The translations under genes were made by a program, and so were the position numbers. A stretch of DNA of 64,000 nt from Dryomyza anilis (Eukaryota > Arthropoda > Insecta > Diptera > Dryomyzidae): positions 102,166,026 to 102,230,025 of the forward strand of contig OX638132.1 in the NCBI GenBank assembly GCA_951804985.1. Reading direction: 5' to 3'. Numbering within the stretch: position 1 is the stretch's first letter; the number at the start of each line of letters is the position of its first letter. Below, one piece after another: positions 39,001 to 50,370 of the stretch. The notes under the pieces are model-generated. The model did no database searches, had not been told where the DNA came from, and worked only from the letters and a program-made list of their open reading frames with translations.

Positions 39001-40497
39001 TCTGTGCGTTTGCCAGAAATATACCAAAGAGATGCTATAAATTTTGTATCTGGAAATTATCAAATTTTCTAGAATTGAAAAGGCAGATTCTATTATGGAC
39101 AAGACTAAAAACACTCCCATATGCAATACAACTTATTAGGAAGCACAACCAGTAGGCCATTCGTATCGATATCATTACGAGATCAATGCGAATGGATGGA
39201 GAACTCACACGATATCGAGCGTCAAATTGAACCTAGATAGTAGCTAGATATCGAAACGTACTGTCGGAGTTTTCTCGATACGAGAAATTTTTCGAAATCG
39301 GAACAATATCGAAGAAAAAATTATCAAAGTTCGAGATAGCTGCGAAAAATATTGCGATATTGACTTGATAAATGTTTAAATTTAGTATCTTGTCAAAGAA
39401 TTTGAAAGTACGAATATTCTTAAAAATTAGAATCGAGAATGCAACGAAATCGAACTTTTTTATCGATGTTATTCGAGAAAGCTTCGAGGCATCGAAGGTC
39501 TCCGAGACATGGCAGACTGGGAATGGATCAAAACTGGTGAAAGTAGTCGCTAATTAATTATTCAGTTACCGATAACCTTACAACCTAATCAAACATAACC
39601 TAGCCATTACTTCTTAATTCACTACATTCCCCTACTACTTACTTACTGAATGGATTTCTATATTGTTTACTACTTTCTAAATTAAAAATCTATATTCCAT
39701 ACTCATTATTATTCTGCGTAGCCCCTACAATACCCCTTACTATATCCAATCCAATCCCAACAAAATCAACCCCCATTTAATATACTACAATGCTATAATT
39801 ACGGTTATTAAAAATGTGTTTTTTTTTTGTGCTGTCCATTTTTTTTTTTTAGTTTACTTTTCCGTGCACTTTAACTCAGTTTAACATATTAACAGCTCTT
39901 ACGAGCCTCCGGCAGTGTGGCCGCTGGACACGAACCCATGCATGTTAGATCGTTCATCTGTCCGTTCGTCCATTCGTCCACTCGTCCTGCACCTGCATGA
40001 AATGAAGCAGTTAGCAAAGTGAGTGAGTAGTGTATATAATAGGCAGAGTAGGGTGCATTCAGTGGGCGTCTGCTGTATGCGGATTATGTGCAGCTTGGCA
40101 AACTTTGTGCTACATTTAAAACGGATGTAATGCAGACAAGAAATTTCGAATGTTCGTTAGGAAATTAAAAAAAAAGTCGTTTGTCTGTCGTGGGAAGAGA
40201 TTGAATTGATATAGGAGAATGCACATAATGGGACATTTGAATATAAATTGATAAGAATATTAATAAAAATTTAGCTCAAAAATTGAAAAAAAAATTGTAG
40301 TATTGTCAAAATTTTCCGCTTTTTCTTTAATTTGATATGTTTGAAAATATAGAATTTTTAAATTTTTAGGTATTAATAAAAACAACTTACCATTTTTTTT
40401 TTGAAATTCTGAAATTATGTAAAAGAATTGCTAAAAAAATGTGTATAAAATGTAAAAATGCTTAAAATCAAATACGTTTCTTTCTGTTAATGTAAAT
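39001..40497. other. Non-coding spacer between inverted F elements
   Basis: The stretch 39150-39490 is rich in TATCGA-type words, part of which recurs inverted near 52830-52890. The stretch 39560-39800 is G-poor and C-rich on the plus strand. The stretch 39890-40140 is GC-richer, with a TTCGTCCA series. No gene is called. Confidence 0.35.
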
Positions 40498-42153
40498 TAC
40501 ACGGAAGAAAATTAAATTTTAAAACTCGAGAAGAATTCGGTTAGAAAGAAAAATAGTAGAATTTGACTAATATCAATAAAATATGACTAAAATTCAAGAA
40601 TTTGTCATCTGGATATCAAGAAAGCAAATTACTTAGTTGTCAAAAAAGTAAACAAACTTTATTCAACTGGATTTTCAGAAGTTAATTTATTGATTATTAA
40701 AAACCAAAAAGAACACGCAAAATTGTTACTGTATTCATCGCAAAAAGAACACGTGTTCATGTATTGTTGTGGTTTTCATAGATATTGCTCTGTCTGTATG
40801 CTTTGTTTTGCGAGGTCGCCATCTGTTTGTTAGTCTGCCTGTCTGTCTGTTGAAAGTAACTAAGTCAAATTTTTCTAGATATTCAGACATTAAGTTCTTA
40901 GGTATCAAAAAAGAAACTAAGTACAATTTGTCTGGATTGCAAATTTTTTTCTTCTTAGGTATCAAAAAACGGCATGATATACAATGTTTGAATGTGTGTG
41001 TTTTCACGAATAGAACAACAAAGCACAGCCAGACAAGCAAGAGTCTGTGTATGTATGAATGTTAAAGATATAAAAATAGAAAAAATTAATTTTCCTACGA
41101 ATGTTGGTATGGTTTCAGTTCGTAAACATAAATTGAGATTCAATTTCGCATAAATACCAAATTGATTTCATTCCATTGTTATCTTAATACGCTATACAAC
41201 AACTAAAATATATTTTTTTTTATCTTTGCTTCGAAATAATTGCTTTTAGTTACTTTCAACATATCTGTTCGCGCCGCGAACATACATTTTATAACATCGT
41301 CTGATGTGAACGCCGCTTTAAAAGTCTTAAAGATAATCAACAGAAAAGATGGCAACCCTGTCACCAAAGTCTCCATAAAAAGATGACAGGCATACACACA
41401 CGCACATGCACACGAGAATTGGCAAACGAAGAAGTGACGTTTGCCTCGTGTTGCAAATAATCTGCCACTTCTTCGTCGACAGCAGCAGCGAACATATCGC
41501 ATTACTAAAAACTAATTAAATTCTAAATATTAACTTTCAACTAAATTAAAATACTTAATATTAAAACAGTTAACTCTTAATAAAGTTTATAACGTTTTAA
41601 AATAAAAAACGCAATCGTTTTTAATGTCTCAAAGAGACATTGGCAGGCAACAACAACAATCAACAGTGTTACGTTAGCGCCCCAAGGAGCACATTATCAA
41701 CGAGTGTCTGTCCAGACACCACCAGTGTCCCGAGGAGCACCTATACAGCGTGTTTCGCACCACACGCAGCCCGTGGTGTAAACAATATCAACAGACAGAC
41801 AGACACACGAACAAACAGATGGTGCTGACAAAGCAAAACATAATAGCGACAAAGCAAGATCGAAAAAACAACAACTATACGAACACGTGTTCATTAAATT
41901 TAGGGACGAAAACAAAAACAACAATTTTGAGATCTAAGAAATTAATAACTGAATTCAAGACTTATTCTACTTAGTTACTTTTTTGATACCTAAAAAATTA
42001 ATAACTGAATTCAAGAATAATTCTACTTAGTTACTTTTTTTGACAACGAAGAAAATCCATGTCTTAAAATTAAGGATTTTTAGGTTTAGCTGTATATCAC
42101 TCCGCATACTTCTTGATTCCTTCTGGATTTTAGAACTTTTTTCCCTCCGTGTA
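40498..42153 (-). mobile_element. Foldback TIR element F2, inverted relative to F1, with LTR insertion
   Basis: The ends are TACACGGAAGAAAATTAAA at 40498 and TTTTTTCCCTCCGTGTA at 42153. The internal order is that of F1 read on the other strand, including both GAACACGTGTTC palindromes (40747-40758 and 41881-41892). A 519-bp LTR has entered its middle (41266-41784). Without it the element would be near 1.13 kb, shorter than F1, so internal deletions also occurred. No transposase is seen. Confidence 0.8.
41266..41784 (+). mobile_element. Solo LTR of an LTR retrotransposon
   Basis: The segment begins TGTTCGCGCCGCGAAC and ends GGTGTAAACA (TG...CA type). It is flanked by the 5-base direct repeat ATATC (41261-41265 and 41785-41789). 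The empty site is seen in F1, where TTTCAACATATC runs straight into the GACAG tract. An AATAAA near 41578 could be its polyadenylation signal. A 5-base duplication and the TGTTCG start fit a BEL/Pao-type or similar family. No internal domain is present, so it is a solo LTR left by recombination. Orientation is inferred from the AATAAA and is uncertain. Confidence 0.82.
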
Positions 42154-43685
42154 CAAAATATGTGTTAAAAATATTAAATTTTACACAGAATATTAATGTA
42201 TATTATCCATTAAAATAATAATTTTCTAAATAAAGCATTTAAAATGCATTGAGGATTGTATGAGCATTTTTTTGTACTTCGAACAAATGTTTTTTTTTAT
42301 TTATTGAAAGTCAAGATTTTTCTATCTTTATTGTCATTCATTTTAAAGTATTCCAACATATTTTATTTAGAGATAAAAACTATGTCTTTCAGTAAATCTT
42401 GCACGATTCTCCCCTATAATTCAATATATAATTATTTAAGTTGATGAGCAACGGCTTATACTGCACCACGAGAAAATCTGTTACTCAAAAAAATATGAGG
42501 ATTGATATTAAGTTAATTTTATAGTAGGTACGTATGATTAAAATGTGGTACTTATGAAAAATTCAAATATTGAAAATAAAATTATCTCTCAAAAAATGTA
42601 TCTTCATTAAAATTTGATCTTTGAAAATTGTTATTTTTTTTATAAAATATATATTTTATAAAAATAAATTTTAAACAAAAAAAATATTTTTTTTATATAA
42701 TATTCAACTTTTCACTAAAAATTAATATTTTGAGAATTGTTAAATTTTCACTCACTAAAAATTCAATTTTTCACAAAAAATTCAATTTATCATTTAAATT
42801 TAATTTTACTAAAAATTCTGATGTTTTCAATCTAGGGTTTTGAACCCGTGTCCCTTCGCCTCGTAGTCCAGCGCACTAAACACTTACGATTTGGCGGCTG
42901 CTTTCATTTATAAAGTTGTTCAAAAAAAAAGAAATACCAAAAACACAATTATTTTCTTGCAATGTATATTTTTGCATATGAATTTTTTAATTACAACGAC
43001 TGCCCGACGTGCTTTCGTAAAATGTGTTCGTGTGTTTGTCTATTAATCATACAAACGCCCGGCTGACTCTATGTATGGCATCCGGAAAAAAAATACTATG
43101 GGATTCCAGGATGTAGCAGGACGTAAGAGGGTTAGGTATGCGCTGTAGTGTAAAACACGAGACCATTGACCGGACCAAGTACGGACCATGTGAGTGCAGC
43201 ATGTAGGTCGAAGGATTAACGTTGACTGTAATTACATTGGGGGCGTGTAACGGTAACAGTAACGGCAACGGCAGCAAAAAAAGAAGTAAAACCTTCCTGC
43301 TTTTCATAATTTACTCGCATGTGGCGGTGAAAAAATTTAATTTTGCAACGTATAAAAAAAAACATTTTCACATTAAAATACTTGCAAATAGTTGTAAATT
43401 GAATTTGCATAAAATCTGCCAACCCACCAAAAGTGCAAAGCAAAATAAAAAGAGCGGACACATTAACAAAAAAGCGGGCTAAATACTTTAAGCTGTTTTA
43501 TACTGCTTTAGTTGCACTTTTTATGGCTGCTGTTTGTTTAAATGCTGGTAATTTTTAAGCTAAATTTATTTTAATGATGCGGCTGATTTCTTATCTAGGT
43601 TTTTTTTAATTATGAGTGTGCGAAGTATTCAAGTAATTTTGAAATTTGTGATAGAGACTTTGGTAAAATATTAAATATTAGCATA
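42154..43685. other. Non-coding DNA with repeat fragments
   Basis: The stretch 42705-42830 carries ACTAAAAATTCAATTTTTC minisatellite units. The stretch 43040-43290 is GC-richer, with an AACGGTAACAGTAACGGC series. The short frames there (86 codons, both strands) show no domains. No gene is called. Confidence 0.35.
42832..42899 (-). mobile_element. tRNA-like SINE head remnant
   Basis: On the minus strand GGTTCAAAACCC gives a good B box. Upstream, TAGTGCGCTGGACTACGAGGC resembles the anticodon-arm region of the SINE at 14438. No body, tail or target duplication is recognised, so it is only a 5' fragment or a decayed tRNA pseudogene. Confidence 0.45.
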
Positions 43686-43950
43686 GTCTTTGAATTTATA
43701 GTGAAAATTTAAATTTTTAGTGAAAATTTGAATTTTTATTGAAAATTTGAATTTTTATTGAAAAATTGAAGTTTAAGTGAAAAATTGAATTGTTAATGAT
43801 AAATTGAATTTTTTGTGAAATAATCCATTTCAATTGAATTTTTAGTGAAAAATTTATTTTTTTTGTGTCAAATTTAATTAAAAGTTAAAATTAATTTTAG
43901 TGATAAAATTAATTTTAAATGAAAATTTTAATTTTTATTTATATATTTTA
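43686..43950. repeat. Degenerate minisatellite, inverted relative of the 32925-34720 array
   Basis: TAGTGAAAATTTGAATTTTT units recur about a dozen times with drift. They are the reverse complement of the ACTAAAAATTCAAATTTTC type. The tract ends exactly where the second Helitron begins. Confidence 0.65.
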
Positions 43951-44948
43951 CTAGCTGGACCCGTGAACGTCTCGTGCCAAGATTTTAAGAATGCAAGAAT
44001 ATGAAGTTTTTTTTATTAATAAAGGGTTTTTCAATAAGAGCGCTACAAAAGTTTTTTTTTAAGGGTTTTTGAACAAGGACGCCACAAAAGTAGAAAGACA
44101 GGGACAGCAAACGACGCCATATTTCTTGCCGCTCTTTTGACAATTCTCTTCAGTAAAGTTGCCATTTTATGATGGAAAGATATACGAGCCAACAACGAGT
44201 CGAAATTTACTACCGAAATTCGAATTCGTTTATCTTTCCATCATGAAATGGCAAACCTTATTGAAGAGAAATGTCAAAAGAAATATGGCGTCGTTTGTTG
44301 TCCCTGTCGCTCTACTTTTGTAGCGTCCATGTTAAAAAACCCTTTATAAAGAACATTTTTATTATTTATATCTTTCACGTAGAATTTTTCCCCGTAGAGT
44401 TTTTTCCAGTAGAAGTTTTAGTGTTGTGAATTTTAATGTGGTGAATTTTAGTGGGGTGAGTTTTAGTGTGGTGAATTTTGGTGTGGTGAGTTTCGCTGTG
44501 GTGAATATTGATGTGGTGAATTTCGGTGTGGTAAGTAACAAATTGTTGTGGTTGATACCCTGGTGTGAAATATCTTGATATTACTATAATAACTGTTGAC
44601 ATACACAATCTGGAAAATGTACCTTCTATGGGGGGTGCCACCCCCAGTGGTCCAATCCCGCCCACATTCCGGGAGACCGTTTAGAATGGTTAAATATAAC
44701 GCTGACCAAAAGTTCATTAAATTGCTATCATAATTGCTGATATAATGTGTTTTTAATTTTTGAGTTATATGAAAGGTGCCACGCCCAGTCCACCAATCTC
44801 ACCAAGATATAGCCTATACTCTGCCCGGACCCTACATACATATTGTATCAAAATTTGATTCAATTCGGTTCAGTCGTTTAGACGTCTATTCGGAACATAC
44901 ATACACACATTCATACACACATACTTACATTCACAAATATATAGTAGA
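43951..44948 (-). mobile_element. Helitron-like non-autonomous element, copy 2, interrupted by mariner foldback
   Basis: Read on the minus strand it starts TCTACTATATA after A (44948) and ends CCAGCTAG before T (43951), with GGCACGAGACGT before the end. It shares with copy 1 the CTAAACGACTGAACCGATT-like and GGCGTGGCACC blocks, a short 15-bp minisatellite (44405-44535) and the AGAATTTTTCCCCGTAGAG block. A palindromic mariner derivative sits at 44022-44344. The minisatellite has about nine units here versus about sixty in copy 1. Confidence 0.65.
44022..44344. mobile_element. Palindromic (foldback) mariner derivative
   Basis: Both arms are the 5' end of the same mariner family as 24183-25496 (GACGCCACAAAAGTAG, AGGGACAGCAAACGACG, ATATTTCTTGCCGCTC, then ATGGAAAGATATACGAG) in opposite orientation, meeting near TTCGAATTCG at 44220. 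On the left, an extra 3' terminal repeat (GGGTTTTTCAATAAGAGCGC) precedes the 5' end. The outer ends sit at TA dinucleotides within Helitron sequence. The Helitron continues on both sides as in copy 1, so the insertion is precise. Confidence 0.82.
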
Positions 44949-45574
44949 TTTGATTTCTTGTGCAAAACCCTCTTGTGTTTAGGATTATTTCAAATATTTT
45001 ATTTCCAAAAAACACTTTGATGGTCTTTTGCATTATTTACTCTTTTTAAGCATCCATTTACACATCCATTTCAATTTTCCATTCCCGATGAATTTCGAAA
45101 TGATTATCAAATTTCCGTTGCACTCACACTTGAGTGTTTGCGAAATTGCGCCAAATTCAACGATGCGATTCGATTACTACGTAATGTCGCTCAAATGTCA
45201 AGTCGTTGTTCAGTGTTGGTTGGTTGTTGTCATTTCTATTTTTCCTATTTTTTTTTTCGTATACATTTTAGCACCAAGTTCGTTAAAAACGTCGTCCCGA
45301 AAATCACCACACAAAAACTATTTACAGAATGATATCTGCGGATTTCATATGCATTTCCGAATAGGGTGTACAAAACCGGTACCAAATACTGTGAGTAACT
45401 AGAATTTTATTTAATTTTTATTTATATAAAAGGTGAAAGTACATTAAAAATAGTTTTAATTAATGTCCAATTCAAAATAGAATGAATACAGATTTTGGTA
45501 TAAGGTTGATCTTTACTTTCGTTTCTATTTCTTGTTTTATTCGGAATCCGGTTCAAACTACAGTTTCTGTAATT
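44949..45574. other. Non-coding DNA with a GC-richer block
   Basis: The stretch 45090-45240 (TTTCCGTTGCACTCACACTTG and TCAACGATGCGATTCGATTAC) is somewhat GC-richer. It lies in a 124-codon frame (45028-45402) that is hydrophobic, runs on into AT-rich DNA and lacks domains. A gene is not supported. Confidence 0.3.
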
Positions 45575-47395
45575 GATTTTAGAAGAATTGGCAGATAGTT
45601 GTTTCGAAGTATTTTCCCATGAAAGTATTGCAGCGAGAAAAAGTGTCCAGTGAAGAAATTATATCGAAAAGAAGTATCCAGCAAAAATTTATATTGGTGA
45701 AGAATTGCCTCGGAGACATAAGTTATCTGATAACATAAGTTATCTGAAATAAGTTGTCTGGAAAAGAATTTTAACGTGGATGAACTTACTTTCAGAAAAT
45801 GTTCATGGGAATAAAATTTCTCCGGAACGAAGGAATTATATCAGAAGATCATATTCTCAGTGAAAATTGACTTCAGAATAAATTGTACGTAGAAAAATTG
45901 TCCGAGGAAGACTTGGCGGGGTATAACCTGTCCTGGAATGAATTTTCTCGTGGAAGAATTTGTTTCGGTAAGGAAGTGTCTGAGGAAGAATTTTATCAGA
46001 GAACAATTTTTTCCGTGAAGTATGTTCTCGAGGATGAATTGTTTCGGGAAGAAATTGTATCCGAAATGAAGTGTTCAGGAAAGAATTTCCTTTAAAAATT
46101 GTAATAGAAATGAATTGTCTCAGGGAGACAGAAAGAATTCTATCGGAAAAGAATATTATCAGAAAATAATTTTATCCGAGAAGTATGGGCTCGAAGTAGA
46201 ATTGTTTCGGGAAGAAATTGTATCCCAAATATAATATTCAGGGAAAGAATTTCATCGAGAAAGAACTATGTATGGGGAAATAAGTGTTCAGAAAAGAATT
46301 TCCCGGAGAATGTATTTTATCGTGAAAGAACTCTGTCGTAAAAACATTATATTAGAAATGAATTGTGTCAGGGAAACAGTAAGAATTCTATCGGAAAAGA
46401 ATATTCTCGTTGAAAATGTTCATGAGAATTAAATGTCTGGGAAAAAATGTTTTGAGTAAGAATTAATTTTGGAGAATATCAAGGAAGAAATTTCTAGGGT
46501 ATGTAACGTTTCGTAGATGAATTGTCTCAGATATGTATTGTCCGAAGAAAAATTGTATCTTGAAAGAATTGTCTCGGTGAAAAATTGTCTTGGGAAATAA
46601 TTTTGTTGCAGATGAGTTTTCTCGGGGAAGCATTGTCTCGGATAAGTACTCGGAAAATATAATCTGAGTGGATACAATTGAAATCAGGAAAAATTGTGCG
46701 TGGAAGAATTGTCCTGTTAAGACTTCTTTGGGAAAAATTTGTCCTTGGAATAAATTGTATCGTGAAACAATGTGTTTTGGATAGGAAGTGTCAGAGGAAG
46801 AATTTTATCAGAGAATAATTTTATCCGAAAAGTATGGTTTCGAGGAAGAATTGTTTCAGAAAGAAATTGTATCCGAAATGAAGTGTTCAGGAAAGAATTT
46901 CCTTTAAAAATTGTAATAGAAATGAATTGACTCAGGGAGACAGAAAGAATTCTATCGGAAAAGAATATTATCAGAAAATAATTTTATCCGAGAAGTATGG
47001 GCTCAAAGTAGAATTGTTTCGGGAAGAAATTGTATCCGAAATATAATGTTCAGGAAAATAATTTTATCGAGAAAGAACTATGTCGTAAAAAAATTGTATT
47101 GGGAATAAATTGTCTCAAGAAGACAGAAAGAATTCTATCGGAAAAGAATATTCTTCCCTGTGAAATTTTTCATGGGAATAAATTGTCTGGGATTGTCTCA
47201 GAGATGAATTGTCCGAGGAAGTCGGAGAAAAATTGTATTTCGCGTCAATTCTTGTCTCGGGTAAGAATTGACTCAGAAAATAATATTCTCAGTAAAAAAA
47301 AATTTCTGTAGTAATTCTTTGTGTAGAATAGTACGGGGATAAATTAATATTCTCGGGAAATAGTTGTCTTTAGGTTGAATTGCCTCAGGCCAAAT
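45575..47395. repeat. Degenerate GAAGAATTGTC-type minisatellite, locus 3, with an 812-bp-offset duplication
   Basis: Units such as GGGAAGAAATTGTATCCGAA and GAATTGTCTCAGGGAGACAG recur over 1.8 kb. A block of about 260 bases at about 45980-46240 is repeated almost unchanged at 46792-47052 with a constant offset of 812 bases. Shorter copies of AGAATTCTATCGGAAAAGAA also occur near 46385 and 47130. The short frames inside are repeat artefacts. Confidence 0.75.
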
Positions 47396-49139
47396 TATCG
47401 GTATTGTTTATTAAATCAATTAATCGATATTAGTTAAAAACCTTTTATATTATTTATTTTTTATTTTGGGTAACCTATCTCTTATTTAGACTAATAAACA
47501 CTTCATTTTAGGCACATTTATTGCAACTGTATTATTTTTTTTTCAAATTTCCTGCTTTAAATTGTTTGCAACTCTAATGGATTTGCTGTGCGCTGACGCT
47601 CGAAGGACCAAAAACTTTCGGATGCTGTAACTAAATTACGCTGTTGGTGTTTTTCTTATTTTTTTTTTTTTAGGTCGTGGTTTTTATTGCACTTTTTGTG
47701 TTTGCCGTTTTTCGGAATATTCTGTTTGGCAACTATTTACTATTTTTTTGTATTTTGTATGTTTTTTTGTCGCAAACTTTGAATTCGCCTAGGATGACAC
47801 TTGACTGACGTCCAACTTGCAATCAGATCCGTAAATGAATTTTCTTGTCAACTTTGTTTTTTCACGCGTTTTACGCAAAACATTTACCTCAAAATAGCAA
47901 CTTTTCGAATTGTAAACTATTTTCATCCCATGGAAGTGACTCGTTTTAAGCAACTTGTATCGGTGTCAAGTCTTGATTGAGCTCTGAGCATTGTTTGCAT
48001 ATTCAAAAATTGAAGAAGATAAAAATTGAAAATTTGCATTTTATTGAAAAGTCCAGAAATATGCAAATTTTGACATTGCCGCTGAGTTTTACAACTTTTT
48101 TAATGAAATTCTAGAGTGGTTCTTCAAAAATACATAAGTGGCTTTAAAAGCAAAAGCAATATTTTATTTTTACATAATCTTTTTATTTTCGAAAATTTAC
48201 GAAATTAGGTCAAATTAGTTTTACAATAAGATTCGAATTAAACAAAATGTTAACACGGAAAATGAATTTAAACAACTTGTAAAATCTTAAAGAAAAATAC
48301 AAAAATCACATAAAAATAAATATTTCGAAAAATCAGATGTATGTAATATAAAAAAAATCGACAAAAAGTATGTAAAAAAATCTTCCCCGGACAATATTTA
48401 TCTATGCCAAATTTTCAAAGGGAATCATATTTTTTGATACAAATTCTTTAACATTATTCTTAAAATTTTGTTTAATTTGTTTTCGTTAATTTATTTTTTT
48501 AACGAAATTCCAAAGTATTCTGCATAGTCAGAAGAATTTCTTTCAAATTTTTTTTTTCTTTAAAGAAAAAGTATTACCACGTCTTACTTGAAATTATGCA
48601 AATTTTTTGAATAAATATTATCTAAAGAAAATAAAAGTAAATGCAAAAATAATAATAAAACTTAAAATAACAATTGACACAAAGCGTTCACTGAACACAA
48701 AGTCATTAATCAATACTTCATTTCTTCGGCGCTCTATCATTCACTCTTAACATATATACATTTCTCTTCATTCATAAAACTGTCTGTCAATAGTTCAATC
48801 CATCAACACTTTGTCACTCAGTTGAGCCACTTGACGCGCGTCTCATTCGTGGCGCGCCCGCGCAAACGGCTACTAGTTGCTACCATGCAAATGATCATCT
48901 AATAAAAAAATATATATAAAATAATATCACACTAATCGTCATCAACGAATGTGAAATTCTTGATACGCTTCTCAAGCGTAATTTGCAGCGCTTGAGTCAC
49001 TAAATCGTGAGTGATTTATGGATCTTCACGTTGGGGTGAAGTGTGCGTGGAGTGGGTTTCTCTTTTTTTTAATTTTTTTCTTTTTGATTTTTTTATGAAT
49101 TTATTGTTTTAATAGTTTGTCGAGAATTTTGTTTTTATT
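47396..49139. other. Non-coding DNA with candidate regulatory island
   Basis: The stretch 48720-49040 is GC-richer. It includes GACGCGCGTCTCATTCGTGG, GCGCGCCCGCGC and a perfect octamer ATGCAAAT at 48885-48892, the binding word of POU proteins. The rest is AT-rich. A single octamer is weak evidence. Confidence 0.3.
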
Positions 49140-49505
49140 TTCAATACTTTCGCTACCCTATGGGGAAACGAACCGGTCATAGACTAGGCACGTGACTGGT
49201 TCCTCGACGATAGTTAAACGGGCCTAGTTATGGTTCGTGTTCTGTGTCCGGTACTTTTAGACCTATCACAGAACTTGTCCTCAAAATCCGGTTCTGTGAC
49301 CAGTATCAATGTTTTTTTTTTTGGAATATCTACTAATATCCACAGCACTCAGACAGACTATATCCATTGTACTGTGAAATCTATTCCCTACAATTTTGTG
49401 ATTAATATCACCACGAGCGCCCATGCCCAAGCCGGGATTCGAACCCGAGACCTTCAGAATGCAAGTCCAGCACGCTACCTCTGGACTGCTGAGGCCGACT
49501 GATGG
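49140..49505 (-). mobile_element. tRNA-derived SINE (tRNA-Ala-like head)
   Basis: On the minus strand the 5' end (about 49502-49420) folds like a tRNA. The B box GGTTCGAATCC lies within CTCGGGTTCGAATCCCGG, and a possible anticodon loop CTTGCAT (TGC, alanine) sits before it. A unique body follows with an internal A run. A diverged body fragment lies at about 51840-52010 (ATCACAGAACTGGTCTTCAA and CACGTGA words). No target duplication could be defined. The minus-strand and plus-strand frames over it are chance. Confidence 0.6.
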
Positions 49506-49530
49506 TATCAATGGTACATTTAGTTTAAAC

Positions 49531-50345
49531 AACGAGTTGGGAAAGTTAGGTCACATGGGTAAGTTCGGTCACATGGGGCGGATTTTTATAGTCGGTCGAG
49601 CCCGACTATGGAATACCCTACACCTTTGGTGGAGATATTAATGAGGAATATTTAATTGTATACCTTAATTTTAAATTTTTAATTATGTTGAACCTCCCCA
49701 CCCTCAGAATATTATTCATATATCAGAAATTTACGTATTATATCCCCATAAATTAAAAAAATTATATAAAATATAAAAAACTAAAAAAAAAATTGAAAAA
49801 TATAATTGGGCGGACCACGCCTATATTTAAAATTTTGAAAGGCTAATATTTCATAAATTTGATTTTAATAATTTACGGATCAAATTTCCACTATGAAAAC
49901 CCGGGAAATAATGAAAAAAAAGTGGGCGGATCACGCCCATTTTTGGACCACATATTTTTAGGTGTATTCTAACAATACATTTTAAATTTTATAACTATAC
50001 CTTGAATACTTTTCGAGTTATTAGTTTCGAAAGAGTTACATAAAAGTGACTTGTATGGGAGGTGGGCGTGTCCGTTGACCGATTTGGCTCATTTTCAAAC
50101 TCAGTTCATACTTTTGGCTAAAATATATTGAGACGAAATTTCATCGCATTCTGATGAGTATTTCTCAAGTTATTCTGTATTCGGACAGCAAGACGGACAG
50201 ACAGACGGACATGGCTAAACAGACTCGGGTAGTGATGCTGATCAAGAATATATATACTTTTCCATACCGGACACGCCTCCTAAGGGGCGTTACAATATAT
50301 GCACAAAGTTAATATAACCTGTACCTCATAGGTGTAGGGTATAAA
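49531..50345 (+). mobile_element. mini-me-like element, family A copy 2 (full length)
   Basis: It starts AACGAGTTGGGAAAGTTAGG and ends CATAGGTGTAGGGTATAAAAA. It carries GGGCGGACCACGCC, GGTGGGCGTGTCCGTTGACC and a short GACA tract, then the core ACTCGGGTAGTGATGCTGATC and a TATATATAC run. It is about 815 bp. Internally GTCGGTCGAGCCCGAC can form a hairpin. There is no coding capacity. Confidence 0.78.
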
Positions 50346-50370
50346 AACATATTTTTTTTAAATATTTTAT

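Noticed and set aside
38547..41065. Paired 88-101-codon frames in F1 and F2
   Set aside because: They are mirror images of the same element sequence on opposite strands and show no transposase motifs.
44375..44665. 96-codon minus-strand frame of HHTKIHHTK repeats
   Set aside because: Same 15-bp minisatellite in the second Helitron, running on into element DNA.
45028..45402. 124-codon plus-strand hydrophobic frame
   Set aside because: Composition follows the local T-rich DNA, there is no domain or splice support, and a second frame overlaps it.
49420..49502. Functional tRNA-Ala gene on the minus strand
   Set aside because: The acceptor and anticodon stems have mismatches and the segment continues into a SINE body with a diverged second copy nearby.
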